64,000 bases of DNA from Hyperoodon ampullatus (Eukaryota; Chordata; Mammalia; Artiodactyla; Ziphiidae). The DNA lies in the NCBI GenBank assembly GCA_949752795.1, contig OX457070.1, positions 35,807,574 through 35,871,573 on the forward strand, given 5' to 3'. Positions 11,219 to 23,547 of the stretch are shown piece after piece. The number at the start of each line of letters is the position of its first letter. The first letter of the stretch is position 1. Under the pieces are notes generated by a model that ran no database searches, was not told the origin of the DNA, and saw only the letters and a program-made list of their open reading frames with translations. Made by a program: the position numbers and the translations under genes.

Positions 11219-12774
11219 TATTTTGTTCCTTTTTATGGCTGAGTAATATTCTATTGTATATATATACCACACCTTCTTTATCCATTCCTCTGCCAATAGG
11301 CATTTAAGTTGCTTCCATGTCTTGGTTATTGTAAACAGTGCTGCAGTGAACATTGGGGTGCATGTATCTTTTCAAATTATGGTTTTCTCTGGATACATGC
11401 CCAGGAGTGGGATTGCTGGGTCATATGGTAGTTCCATTTTAAGGAACCTCCATACTTCTCTCCATAATGGTTGTACCAATTTACATTCCCACCAGCAGGG
11501 TAGGAGGGTTCTGTTTTCTCCACACTCTCTGCTGCATTTACTGTTTTTAGATTTTTTGATGATGGCCATTCTGACTAGTATGAGGCGGTATCTCATTATA
11601 GTTTTGAGTTGCAATTTTCTAATAATTTGTGACATTGAGCATCTTTTCATCCGCATTTTGCCATCTGTATGTCTTCTTTGGAGAAATGTCTATTTAGATC
11701 TTCCGCCCAGTTTTTGATTGGGTTGTTTTTTTTATATTGAGCTGCATGAGCTATTTGTATATTTTGGAGATTAATCCCTTGTTAGTCGCTTTGTTTGCAA
11801 ATATTTTCTCCCATTCTGTGGGTTGTCTTTTTGTTTTGTTGATGGTTTCCTTCACTGTGCAAAAGCTTTTAAGTTTAATTAGGTCCCATTTGTTCAGTTT
11901 TGTTTTTATTTTCATTGCTCTAGGAGGTGGATTCAAAAACTTGTTGCTGCGATTTATGTCAGAGCATGTTCTGCCTACATTTTCCTCTAAGAGTGTTAGA
12001 GTGACCAGCCTTACATTTAGGTCTTTGATCCATTTTGAGTTTATTTTTGTGTATGGTGATAGAGAATGTTCTAATTTCATTCTTTTACATGTAGCTGTCC
12101 AGTTTTCCCAGCACCATTTATTGAAAAGACTGTCTTTCTTCACTTGTGTAGTCTTGCGTCCTTTGTCATAGGTTAGTTGACCATAGGTTTGTGGGTTTAT
12201 CTCTGAGCTTTCTATCCTGTTCCATTGATCTATATTTCTGTTTTTGTGCCAGTATCATACTTTTCTGATGACTGTAGCTTTGTAGGATATCCTGATGTCA
12301 AGGAACCAAGATTACTTTGGCTATTCAGGTCTTTTGTGTAGCCATACAAATTTTAAGATTTTTTGTTCTAGTTCTGTGAAAAATGCCATTGGTAATTTGA
12401 TAGGGATTACATTGAATCTGTAGATTGCCTTGGGTAGTACTGTCACTTTGACAATATTGATTCTTCTAATCCAAGAACATGGTATATCTCTCCATCTGTT
12501 TGTGTCATCTTTCATTTCTTTCATCAGCACCTTGTAGTTTTCTGAGTACAGGTCTTTTGCCTCCATAGGTAGGTTTATTACTAAGTATTTTATTCTTTTT
12601 GATGTGATGGTAAATGGGATTGTCTCCTTAATTTATCTTTCTGATCTTTTGTTGTTAGCATATAGGAATGCAAGAGATTTCTGTGTATTAATCTTGTATC
12701 CTGCGACTGTACTAAATTCATTGATGAGCTCTGGTAGTTTTCTGGTAGCATCTTTAGAATTTTCCTTTTTGTTT

Positions 12775-12884
12775 TAACTTTGTATTTTATATTGGAGTAT
12801 CGCTGACTGATAATATTATGATCAGGTGTACAGCAAAGTGATTCAGTTATATATATACATGTATCTGTTCTTTTTCAAATTCTG
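12775..12884 (-). mobile_element. Short L1 3' end fragment, antisense
   Basis: About 110 bp of reverse-complement L1 3' UTR ('tattggagtatcgctgactgataatatt...tgattcagttatatatatacatg'). It is truncated where a duplicated block begins. Confidence 0.75.
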
Positions 12885-13343
12885 TACAAGAGTAATGCTT
12901 ATCCTCTCTTTATAATTTGAAAATATGTCCCTACTATCTTCTACATCCCATTCTTTGACTACTGTCCAGAGTAGTTCTGCCTCCCCCACCCCCATTTTTG
13001 CTCTTTGCTCAGGGATTCTTACTCTAGTTTCAATCAAGGGACTTTGTTGGTTATTTTTTGGTTGAGAGTGTGGTACCCTTGGAAATCTCCTTTCTTTAGA
13101 GCCCTATGTTGTACTTTAACATATATTTTCTAAGCAATCTATAGTTGGGAGCGCCCTTTGATATTTTTGGTTGTCCATACTGCCAGATGCCAATGCCAAT
13201 TCTTTCATTTTATCATAATGTTAATCATTACTCACCTAGAAAGAAGAGTACCTTCTAACCTGTCCACCTTAATTTCATTTTTTCCAATTTCAATTAATCA
13301 TATATATGGTTGCCAAATTGACAGTGGACATATTAGACATGCT
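12884..13343. repeat. Local duplicated block, copy A
   Basis: Matches 14164-14230 followed by 15087-15480 in the same order and orientation, for example 'ccagatgccaatgccaa' and 'atcatatatatggttgccaaatt' in both. By eye the match is clear over about 400 bp with scattered changes. Copy A lacks the roughly 860 bp that separate the two parts in copy B. Possible causes are a segmental duplication with a deletion, or two copies of one old repeat. Confidence 0.8.
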
Positions 13344-14163
13344 CTGTGGTTGTCACTGCCTTGACAGGGGCATGGTCTGCTCCCTAGTTGCTGGAGTAGA
13401 GGCCCCCAGATCTGTTTCTTGCCTGTGTTCTGACCTGTGGTGTGAGGTAGGTGGGATTGGAGCACTCCCACTGGGAGAGAAGCCACTGAGTATTCCTCCT
13501 CTGGAGCTGCTCACCTGGGTGTGCTCTGTTGTGTCACCTTTTACCCGTTGTGCAAGCTCTCAGATTACATGGTTGTTGGCACTGCTCTTGGCCGCACCTT
13601 AACTGTGGGTATGCCGGCAACTGGCCCTGTTGTCTCTCAGTTGTTGTTTTCACCAGGGCACCAGCATAGATCCACTGTTCTTGGTTTTTTTTTAATACTT
13701 CTTGAATTTTTTTCTTTTTCAATTCACTCAGCCTCAACCCCACTCTACCTATACTGCTATTCGAGCAATTTATACAGTCTTTTAGTGGTTACTATTTGAA
13801 ATCTGACTATGCATAGTTACCAAAATCAAACAATTATCATCTTCAACAGTACAAAAAGCAAAGACCTTAGCACTTGATTTACATGATATATGTAATTAGT
13901 ATTTTCTGATCTTAAAAATACCAGACGATTTGTGTATGTGAATGTATGTCTGTGTGTATTTACCTGTATATTAACCAAATCTTTTTTTCTGAAGCCATTC
14001 CTTCTTCTCAAACCTTCCTTCTGGGATCGTTATGTTCCTTTTTCCTGAGTTATGTTCCCTAGAAGTACCTTTATTGAAGATCTGTTGAATGCTTTCAGTT
14101 TTTGTACATCTGGAAGTGTCTTTATTTTTCTCTAATTGTTGAAAGTTCCACTGTCATATTATA
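13344..14163 (-). mobile_element. Old LINE-like sequence, unresolved
   Basis: A GC-richer piece at 13344-13690 resembles a decayed L1 5' region in antisense. It is followed by AT-rich text that seems to run into antisense L1 ORF1 or spacer sequence. No usable reading frame; identity uncertain. Confidence 0.35.
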
Positions 14164-15482
14164 TAAGAGTAATGCTTATTTTCTCTCTATAATTTGAAAG
14201 TATGTCCCTAATGTCCTCTACATCCCATTGTTGCCATTGAGAGGTCTGATGTCAGTCTGTTTGTATCAGTAGTTCCTTTGTAGGTGATCTGTCTTCTCTC
14301 TGGCAGTTAATATCTTTTTATTTTTGGAGTTCTGCATTTCCATTACAGATGTCCATAATTATAGATTCTTTTCAATTTATCCTGCTTGATATATATTGTC
14401 CCTCTTGTGTTTATTGATTCATATCATATATCAGCTTTGGAAAATTCTCAGCCTTTAACTTAATTACCTGATTAGACATGTTAGACTTTTCCATGTTCTC
14501 TGTATTGCTAATCTCTCTTTATATTTTTTTCTCATTTCTCTGTACATTTTCTATAATTCCTTACTTATGCCTCTTTTACTTCACTAATTCTTTCTTTGTG
14601 ACAAATTATTTAACTCCAGTTCAGGTTTTCATTTCCAAAAGTTCTATTTTATTTCTTAAAAAATCTACCTGGTAATTTTTTTTATTATATCCTGTTGTAT
14701 GCTTATTTTCATGGTTCCATAATTATTTCTTTTAAAATCTTATGCTGAATTATTTTATATTCTAACTTTAATAATTCAATGATCTGACATCCCTGGAGAA
14801 GTAAATCTGTTGTTTATTTTCTAATTTTCCATCACAGTAGCTTGTTTTCTTTTGTATTCAGCGATCTTTCATTGTGAACTCATACTTGTTTTATTTTAAT
14901 TTATGGCAATCCTGATGGCTTCTATCAAAAGTGCTTTAATCCAGACATAAGTTTTCTTTTTATTTTTTCTACCAAAGTTAGGAGCACTAATAACCTGGGA
15001 TCATTTTAGCCCATGTCTTAATCAAAAGTCTCAGGCTTAGCCCCTTTACCTTGAGACTTGTTCAGGGCTCAGTCTACTGAGGGTGATGGCCCAGAGTAGT
15101 TCTGCCTTTTTTCCCCCCATTTTTGCTCTCTGCTCACGGATCCTTACTGTAGTTTCAATCAAGGGACTTCAGTTAGTTGGTTATTTTTTTTACTGAGAGT
15201 GTGGTACCCTTGGAAATTTCCCTTTTTTCAGAGTCCTGTGTTGTACTTTAACATATATTTTATAAGCAATCTAGTTGGGGAGCGCTCTTTGATATTTTTG
15301 GTTGAACATACTGCCAGATGCCAATGCCAACTCTTTCATTTTATCATAATGTTAATCATTACCTCTCACCTAGAATGAAGAGTACCTCCTGACCTGTCCA
15401 CCTTAATTTCATATTTACCAATTTCAATTAATCATATATATGGTTGCCAAATTTATGTATCAGTGGACATATTAGACATGTT
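14164..15482. repeat. Local duplicated block, copy B, with about 860 bp between its parts
   Basis: The left part 14164-14230 and right part 15087-15480 match copy A. The sequence between them (14231-15086) looks like decayed antisense L1 ('cttcactaattctttctttgtgac', 'ggaaaattctcagcc'). Confidence 0.75.
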
Positions 15483-16230
15483 AAATTTGAGTTTCCTGGA
15501 AATAAAGAGTTTGGAGCTCAGGAAATAAATGGATTCTAGAGATTTATGGGTCATTGATATAATTATCAATGCCATAGGAGTGGGTAAGGTTACTGGGGAA
15601 AACTTCATGGAGTAGACAGAGAAAAATTAACTTAAAAAGGAGACTAAGAAGATGAATTCTAAGAATTGAGAAAACAAAGAATGAATCTCCAAATGCAAGA
15701 AAGAGAGGGTTTCAAGGAGGGGAAGTTAATAGGGTCAGATATGGCCAAAAGGGCACACAGGATAAGAACTTATCTTTAAGTCTGGATAATTTACTACTGT
15801 TAATTTACTACATCTGGCAACAAATGCAAGATAGCAGTGAATGTATGGAAGAGTAGTGCAACTTGCTGATCCTCTGTCTTCTTCCTCATTACATCCCACT
15901 TCCACTGTATATATAATGAATCCTTCAGCTTTCTGGAACAAAAATAAACACAATTTTCTTCTGATCTCCCATAGTTGAAAGGGATTCAAGCAAATACTGG
16001 AGATACTAGTAAGTAGAGCCAGGGAGGAGATGGGATAACAGTAATCAAACACAGCATGGAAATTGTGAAGTGTTTCAGGTTCTGGACCTACCAGCTCATA
16101 TGGAATAATAAAAAGCCTCGTGTGTTTGAATTTTAATTATATTAGCTATTTCACTAATAAATGTATGTACTCTGTCAATAATAATTAATATTCTACATTT
16201 CTGACACGTTTTATTTGGAATCTCCTATAT

Positions 16231-16387
16231 TTTTTTAAAATAAATTTATTATTTATTTATTTATTTTTGGCTGCATTAGGTCTTCATTGTTGCATGAGGG
16301 CTTTTCTCTAGTTTTGGCACGCAGGGGCTACTCTTCATTGCAGTGCGCAGGCTTCTCATTGTGGTGGCTTTTCTTGTTGTGGTGCAT
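16231..16387 (-). mobile_element. CHR-1-type SINE, antisense, truncated
   Basis: Only the tail-proximal 150 bp: (TTTA)n, then 'ttggctgcattaggtcttcattgttgc...cttctcattgtggtggc'. The tRNA-like head is missing. Confidence 0.85.
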
Positions 16388-16741
16388 CATTATATTTTAT
16401 ACCATCTTATTTCACAGTATAAAACAGAGAACAGAGAACAACTTGGTTATTTATCTTCTTGTTTCTTGAGTCAGAAAGACTGACAGTTATATGTAAGTCT
16501 CAACATTTAGACAAAATAAAGATGAACTTTCATTCCAAAATCCTGTGCAAATTGTATGTTCGTGACATGCTTTTCTCTCAGGATTTTAAAATTTCTACAG
16601 AGGCAATTAATTTAAACTGAAGTTTGTTCTCATGTATTTTAGCCTAAAATTAAACTTTCACAAAGAAAATTCTCAGTTTTACCTCAAGGAAAGATAGGAT
16701 AAAAGAGTAGAAAAGTAGTATCTTAAAAAAATACTTATCCG

Positions 16742-16850
16742 AAAAAGAGGGGATATTTGTATATGGATGGCTGATTCACTTTGCTGTACATACAGCAGAA
16801 ACTGACACGGCAGTGTAAAGCAACTATACTCCAAGAAAAAAAAATCTTAG
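16742..16850 (+). mobile_element. L1 3' terminal fragment, sense
   Basis: About 100 bp of L1 3' end ('gctgattcactttgctgtacatacagcagaaactgacac...gcaactatactccaa'), then an A tail. Roughly 500 bp before the coding exon. Confidence 0.8.
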
Positions 16851-17360
16851 AAACCATTTATTATTTTCATTTACAACAGAGGAGAACATATTTTTTCAAA
16901 CTCACAAATATGAGAGTTTTGTAATAATGCAACATTTGACTTCTCAACTTTTACCTAAGAAACATAAAAGTATAATTATATGATTTATTAATTGCTCTTA
17001 TCCTGCTATATTCTCCATATCCCCATACTTTTCTCTTATATAACAAAACACAACAAAGTAAAATATAATGAGAAACATTATTTCCTAAGCTATTATTTCT
17101 CTACATTCAGCAGCACCTAATCTGGTTAGGTTTATCTTTGAAAGTTGCACTGAACACCTCCACAGGGCTGTGTGCCTCAGCTTCTCCTAAGTACAGTAAG
17201 AGTTCACATAGGGAAGATCCCAGCAGGCAAAGTCCCTCCTGTTTGAGAATATTTTTCTTATCAGAACAAAAACAGTAACACATAAGTAAATTAAACAAAC
17301 TGCTCTCTCCTCTTCTGTAGTTTTGTTCACAACATATAACATTTCTTTTCTACCTTTTAG

Positions 17361-17424
17361 GTACCAGAGATTTGAAAAGGCATTTCTGTTAGCTGTTGAC
17401 ATTGGTTCTCGTGACCTGTTTATG
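17361..17424 (+). CDS. WDPCP: WDPCP internal coding exon (64 bp)
   Basis: Internal exon of the Fritz-homolog planar cell polarity effector, a WD40-type protein that works with septins and the CPLANE group (INTU, FUZ) at the base of cilia. The first G completes a codon begun in the previous exon. Then 21 codons follow, starting YQRFEKAFLLAVDIG and ending SRDLFM. The acceptor is a pyrimidine-rich tract ending ...ctaccttttag. The donor is ATG|gtgagt, a strong consensus. The peptide matches what I remember of vertebrate WDPCP (FEKAFLLAVDIG-RDLFM just before DIHYLALDKGELALAEVARKRA) and reads on in frame into the exon at 46413. The length, 64 bp, is not a multiple of three, so skipping it would shift the frame. 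No stop, indel or odd splice base is visible, so it looks functional. Gene identity rests on recognising the protein, not on an alignment. Confidence 0.93.
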
Positions 17425-18880
17425 GTGAGTCATTCCCAGAGATGATTTTGTGCCTTCAGTTCTAAGGCTGAGTAAGTTGTCAGCTTTTGTGACCATTAAA
17501 AAGGATTAGTGTCATTTGTGCCTTCAACACATGGTGGGAAAGCATTATTCCATCCTGGCTTGCAGCTCTGCCTTCATGAAACTGGTCAATAGCCATCTAG
17601 TCTCCTTTGACTTGTTGACATTTTCCTTGCCAGACCCAAAGGATTTTTTAAGTTTTCTAAGAATTTATAATTCTTGAACGTTTCTCCTCATGTACGTTGA
17701 TGTGAGGGGATGACACATTTGTATCTAACAAGCTTAAATGTCTTTCTAATCCATTCTCTAAAGAAGTACAGCTTCAGAAATCAGGACCTAGGGCAAAACA
17801 TGTCCCCTAGATCTTGAATGTGCTCAGTTTGTCTCTTAGATTTTAGTGAGAAGTAACATATTATGAATGTTCTCACTTGTATTTTTAAAGTATCCACAGT
17901 GCAAAGTGGATCCAAGAGGATATAAATTCAAATATGCTTTAGTCCTCCATTTATTAGCTACAGAACAGTAAAATCAACCAGTTTCTTACAGATCTTTGTG
18001 CTCTGTATCAGGTTCTTATTTTATAAGATCTTTCACCACAGTGTCCAGTGAGATCAGATAAACAAAGGTGGGGTTCCTGGTTTTCCAGCATATTCTGCTC
18101 CACAGAGATTTCACTGTTGTCAATGAAACAGTGAAGCAAAAGCTTCTTGAAAACAACAAAAACTTCTGGAAGGCTCTTTTACCTGAATCTTCTGCACAAA
18201 TGAAGACATTTTGTAGTTGAAATTAAGCTTTGATGCTTTAGATGTTAATATGGGTTCATGACTTCGGAATGAATTTGTTATTTAAATTCTAATTTTGCAT
18301 CATTCAGTTAAATTGTGCTTTCATTGATCATGAAAAAAATCTAATTACTTCACATGTATGAGCCTTTTGTTGGTCATCTGTATTTTGTTAGGTCAAATTG
18401 ATCAGGCATATTAGTATATTAAGGGAACATTTTATTATTTTCACCAAAGTCTATGCATGCAGACATCACAGTGTCAGAAATTTAATTACAACACTCTTTA
18501 GATTTTCTGACCCCAATGACTTTCACTCTTTATCTCCACCTTCTCACCTCTGACACTACTCACAAGTAAAGGTAGATTTTCTTCATATTTCTTTATTTTT
18601 TTTATGTCTGTAATCCCAGTCTTTTTTCTAGCGAAGATAAGGACTGAAGAGATGAGTATTTAAATATTTAGTGTCTGGTAAACTTTCTTTCTCAATGTAT
18701 TATTATATTGCTCTGTGATTTTTGCTGCTTTGGCTATTAATTAATACATAATCATCAAAGCCATCTTATAAATTTTTTTCAAATCATATCTGTTTCAGTA
18801 TTTAGTCTCAGTTAGGCAGTAACAATATAAAGAAAGTCTCCATGTTAGTTTAAATCCAAATAGGCTTTCTGCTGATAGGC

Positions 18881-18904
18881 TAACCCTAACCCTAACCCTA
18901 ACCC
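18881..18904 (+). repeat. Interstitial telomeric repeat, (TAACCC)4
   Basis: Four perfect vertebrate telomere hexamers in the C-rich orientation, inside otherwise unique intron sequence about 1.46 kb after the first exon's donor. No decayed telomere-like DNA or transposon end is visible around it. Confidence 0.97.
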
Positions 18905-19568
18905 ATAAGGATTTTTACTAGTAAAGGGTAAAAACCTAAAATAAGGGAGTGAGAGAAATAATTTTACTTTCCTTTTTATTTGTAAAAGTGAACAATCAAA
19001 ATGCTACATCCTTATTCTTCCTATGTAACTTTGCTTATTTATAGCCCAAGATCTGCCTTAAGGAAGCATTAAGAGCCTTAAGAGAGCATTAAGGCCTTAA
19101 ACAAAGCTCCATTTAAGCTCATGATTCTACTATATACATTTGAAGCTCCATATTGAAATTGTCTAAAGAATTTATCATGTTTTCTAATAGATCAAATATT
19201 ACTATTTAAATTATCATCTAGCCTAAATACTGATAAATATTACCTCTTTGAATTTAAAAGTTTTTAAAATAAACAGGATTATTCCTACATGTAAATTATC
19301 TTCTCCCGCCAAGATATCTCTTCCTTAAAGAATAAAAATATGACCACATTGAATGCAAAGGGGTCACCAAAAAAGTATAATGGTTAACCTGAGAATATTC
19401 TTTTTGCATTAGCATCTATCAGAGATAGAAGGATAAAAGACATATAGCATGATATCAATAGGCCTTGAATATTAAAAAGTCAGTATGTGGGTACTGGACC
19501 TGAGGAAGAAGGCCAGAAAGGACCTCTTTGTCTGCTTTAAACTATAGCCTAAGTGAACATCTTCTAAA

Positions 19569-19879
19569 TTAGGGTCAGCAAACTATGGCCTGCCAGCCAA
19601 ATCTAGCCCCAAAATGGCTTTTTACAGTTTTAAATCGCTGAAAAAAATCAAAAGAAAAATAGTATCAAAACACTTTAAAATATATGATATTAAAAATACA
19701 TGATAGTGAAATTCAAATTTCAGTGTCCATAAGTGAAGACAGCCAAACTGACTTATGTAATGTGTATGACTGCTTTACTCTATGATGGCAGAGTTGAGTG
19801 GTTGCAAGAGACTATATAGCTTGTAAAGCCTAAAATATTTCTATCTGGTGTTTTACAAAAAAAGTTTGCAGACCCCTTG
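19569..19879 (+). mobile_element. hAT-type MER element, old
   Basis: Left end 'agggtcagcaaactatggcctgccagccaaat' and right end 'aagtttgcagacccctt' are the decayed inverted ends of the GGCAAACT group of hAT elements. 'ggcagagttgagtggttgc' is a typical internal motif. The 8-bp duplication is no longer clear. Confidence 0.8.
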
Positions 19880-19904
19880 TCAAAAAAATCATAATTTATA
19901 AATT

Positions 19905-20075
19905 CACTCCTCTATTTAAGACCCTTTAGCAGCTTCTCGTCACCTTTGGGATAAATTCTAACTCCTTAATATGGCATCTAAGGCCCCTCCACTCTCACCT
20001 CTCTGCTTTCCAGCTACATCAGCTTTCTTTCAGTTCTGGGAAATGCACTCTACTCCTTATTACATCCAGACCATG
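19905..20075 (+). mobile_element. L2 fragment, sense
   Basis: Contains 'aactccttaatatggcatctaaggcccctccactctcacctctctgc', a recognisable L2 3'-region motif ('actccttaacatggcctacaaggccct' in the family). Confidence 0.7.
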
Positions 20076-20296
20076 TTAAGGAGTTTGGGTTTATCCTTAC
20101 CCCAAATCAGCAAGGTGTAATGGGAAGGTGTAATGGTAGATACATGGAATTTGGGCCATAAGTTCTCTTCAAGATCAGTAACTTTTGAGTTTTTTAAAAT
20201 GTATATAAATGACGATAATAATATAGTACCAACCCAAGGGTTGGGTTTTTAATTTAATAAAAGCATCTTTGAATTCTATAGTGCTTTATAATTTTT

Positions 20297-20496
20297 TTTA
20301 TTATTATTATTATTTTTTTGTGGTACGTGGGCCTCTCCCGTTGTGGAGCACAGGCCTCAGACGCGCAGGCCCAGCGGCCATAGCCCACGGGCCCAGCCTC
20401 TCCACGGCATGTGGGATCCTCCCGGACTGGGGCATGAACCCGTGTCCCCTGCATCGGCAGGCAGACTCTCAACCACTGCGCCACCAGGGAAGCTCC
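20297..20496 (-). mobile_element. CHR-2-type SINE, antisense, 17-bp perfect duplication
   Basis: A (TTA)n/T tract, then the CHR-2 complement, ending 'gcgccaccagggaagctcc'. The duplication AGTGCTTTATAATTTTT is perfect at 20280-20296 and 20497-20513. One of the best-preserved insertions in the window. Confidence 0.96.
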
Positions 20497-20544
20497 AGTG
20501 CTTTATAATTTTTAAGTTTCACACAGATGATTTCATGTAATCCC

Positions 20545-21630
20545 ATAATAACCCTTTGTTTCCCTTCACTCCTATATTGCCCCTCCCTCTTTCCCTCTCC
20601 CCAGTGGTAACCACTAGTTTGTTCTCTATAAGTCTGCTTCTTTTTTATTATATTCACTAGTTTGTTGTATTTTTTAGATTGCACATATAAGTGATATCAT
20701 ACAGTATTTGTCTTTCTCTGACTTACTTCACTTAGCATAATGCCCTCCGAGTCCATCCATATTGCTGCAAATGGCAAAGTTTCATTCTTATTTATGGCTG
20801 AGTAGTATTCCAATTTATATATATATAAGACATCTTCTTTATCCATTCAACTGTTGATGGAAACTTAGGTTGCTTCCATACCTTGGCAATTATAAATAAT
20901 GCTGCTATGAACATTAAGGTGCATGTATCTTCTTTGACTTAGTGGTTTTGGGTTTTTTTCTGATATATATCCAGGAGTGGAATTGCTGGTAGTTCTATTT
21001 TAAGTTTTTTGAGGAAACCCCATACTGTTTTTCACAGTGGCTGTACCAATTTACATTCTCAACAACAGTGTATGATGGTTCCCTTTTCTCCACATCCTCA
21101 CCAACATTTGTTGTGGTCTTTTTGATGAAAGCCATTCTGATGGGTGTGAGGTGTTATTTCATTGTTGTTTTGATTTGCGTTTCCCTGATGATTAGTGATG
21201 TTGAGCATCTTTTCATGTGCCTGTTGGCCAACTGCACGTCCTCTTTGAAAAAACTGGATATTCAGTTCTGCCCATTTTGTAATCAGGTTGTTTGTTTTTT
21301 TGATGTTGAGTTGTATGAGCTTTTAATATATTATGAATATTGAATATTAACCCCTTATTGGTCACATCATTTGCAAATATTTTCTCCCATTTAGTAGGTT
21401 GTCTTTTCACTTTTGTGGATGGTTTCGTTTGCTGTGCAAAAGCTTTTAAGTTTAATTAGGTCTCACTTGTTTATTTTTGCTTTTGTTTCCTTTCCTTTTA
21501 GGAGATGGATCCAAAAAAATATTGCCATGATTTACGTCAAAGAGTGTTCTGCCTGTTTTCCTCTAGGAGTTTTATAGTATCTGGTCTCACATTTATGTCT
21601 TTAATCCATTTTGAGATTGTTTTTGAGTCT
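20545..21630 (-). mobile_element. L1 fragment, antisense
   Basis: Runs from inside the 3' UTR complement ('ggtaaccactagtttgttctctataag') into the ORF2 C-terminal region ('catcttttcatgtgcctgttggcc'). Frames are short and broken. Both L1 ends are missing. Confidence 0.85.
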
Positions 21631-22094
21631 TAGTGGAGATACTGTATTGGAAGTACTTTGTAAGCTAGGAAGTACTAAACAGATATTATGTGTCATTACT
21701 ATTAAGAGAGAGCAACAGTTGCATTACATGCCAATTGCAAGAAATAATGAAGACCTGAAACAGGGCCTGAATTAAATGAATATAAAAGAGAAGATATTTT
21801 TTAAGCAAAATCAATATGATTCAGTAAGCCCTTAGATGAAAATGAAATATTTAGATTATGAGTAAATAATAATATAATAAAAAACAATACCATAAAATAT
21901 AAAGAACAAAGTAAAAAAAAAAATCACTTAATTTTCTTATCCAGAAATGAACATCCTTTAAAATACCTCTATAAGTGTACACATGTACTAAACTTTTTAT
22001 TTATAACTAGTTTTTTTCATTCATCAATGTTATAGTGACAGTTTTCCATAAAAATAAATATAGACCTATATCACTACTTTAATGGTTACATTGT

Positions 22095-23370
22095 ATTCCA
22101 TTTTATGGGTGGTACTGACATAAAAGCAGGTATATAGACCAGTGGAACAGAATAGAGAGCCTAGAAGTAAACCCATGAATATACTGTCGACTGCTCTTTG
22201 ACAGGGGCACCAAGAACACACAATGGGGAGAGGGTAGTCTCTTCAGTAAATGGTGGTGGGAAAAATGGATATCTACATGCAAAAGAATGGAACTGGGCCC
22301 ACTCACAAAAATTACCTTATATCACTCACAAAAATTAACTCAAAATGGGTTAAAGACTTACATGTAATACCTGAAAGCACAAAACTCCTAGAAGAAAACA
22401 TTGAGAAAAAGCCACTTGACATTGGTCTTGGCAGTAATTTCTTGGATAAGACACCAAAAGCAAAGGCAAAAAAAGCTAAAATAAGTAGGACTACATCAAA
22501 CCAAAAAGCTTCTGCCCAGCAAAGGAAACAAGCAAGAAAAAGAAAAGGCAGTCTATGGAATGGGAGAAAATAGTTGCAAATCATATATCTGATCTGGAGT
22601 AAATATCCAAAATACGTAATGAACTCATACAACTCAATACCAAAATTCAAATAATGCAATTTAAAAATGTGCAAAGGACCTGAAGAGATATTTTTCCAAA
22701 GAAGACGTACAAATGGCCAACAGGTACAGCAGTCGTCAGGGAAATGCAAATCAAAACCACAGTGAGCTATCACCTCACACCTGTTAGGATGGCTTTTTTC
22801 AAAAAAGACATAAGATTAAAAAATGTTGGCAAGGATGTGGAGAAAAGGGGACCCTTGTACTGTTGGTGGGACTGTAAATTGATACAGCCATTATGGAAAA
22901 CAATATGGAAGTTCCTCAAATTAAAAATAGAACTACCATATGATCCGGTATTCCCACTTCTGGGTACATATCCAGAGGTAACAAAATCAATATCTTGAAG
23001 AGATATATGTACTCCCATGTCCACTGCAGCATTACTCACAAGAGCCAAAATCTGGAAGCAAGTTATGTGTCCACTGACATGAGTGGATGAAGAAAATGTA
23101 ACATACAGAAAGATATATATATATATACATACATATACACACACACATACACTATAGAATGTTGTTCAGCCAAAATATGAAGGAAATCTTGCCATTTTCT
23201 ATAACATGACTGAGCCTGGAGAGCATTATGCTAAGTGAAATAAGCCAGATAGAGAAAGACAAATACTGTGTGGTATCAGTTATATCTGGAATCTTAAAAA
23301 GAAAAAAGCTGATTTCATAGAAATAAAGAGCAGAAGGGTAGTTGCTAGGGGCTGGTTAGTGCTCTTTGTG
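22095..23370 (+). mobile_element. L1 fragment, sense: ORF2 C-terminus and 3' UTR
   Basis: From 'tatatagaccagtggaacagaatagag' through an ORF2 piece open at 22250-22573, to the 3' UTR 'cattatgctaagtgaaataagccagatagag' near 23225. Opposite in orientation to its L1 neighbour at 20545. Confidence 0.87.
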
Positions 23371-23399
23371 TACTGTTTTTAAAATCTTTTATTATCCCA

Positions 23400-23504
23400 A
23401 GGTCTTGAAAATATTCTCTTTTTAATCTTCTAAAAGTTTTATTATTTTAATGTTAACATTCAAACCTATGATCCACCTAGGTATGGCTCAAAATTAATTT
23501 CTAT

Positions 23505-23547
<43 letters not shown>

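Larger units (their letters stand above)
10210..12772 (-). mobile_element. L1, 3' UTR through ORF2 C-terminal half, antisense
   Basis: Begins with the L1 3' terminus complement ('attggagtatagttgatttacaatg'). Several minus-strand open pieces of ORF2 follow (11372-11656, 11751-12143, 12321-12566) with the L1 C-terminal signature [14 protein letters not shown]. The fragments are separated by stops, so it is inactive. Two SINEs interrupt it. It is 5'-truncated near 12772. Confidence 0.88.
1..17360 (+). other. WDPCP: Partial WDPCP intron upstream of the first exon
   Basis: Intronic because it runs straight into the acceptor at 17360, and no plus-strand exon with matching phase (an exon ending after two bases of a codon) was recognised in it. 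Stretches without an identified repeat are roughly 433-940, 15485-16225, 16390-16735 and 16850-17360. They are AT-rich and show no conserved reading frame. Confidence 0.8.
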
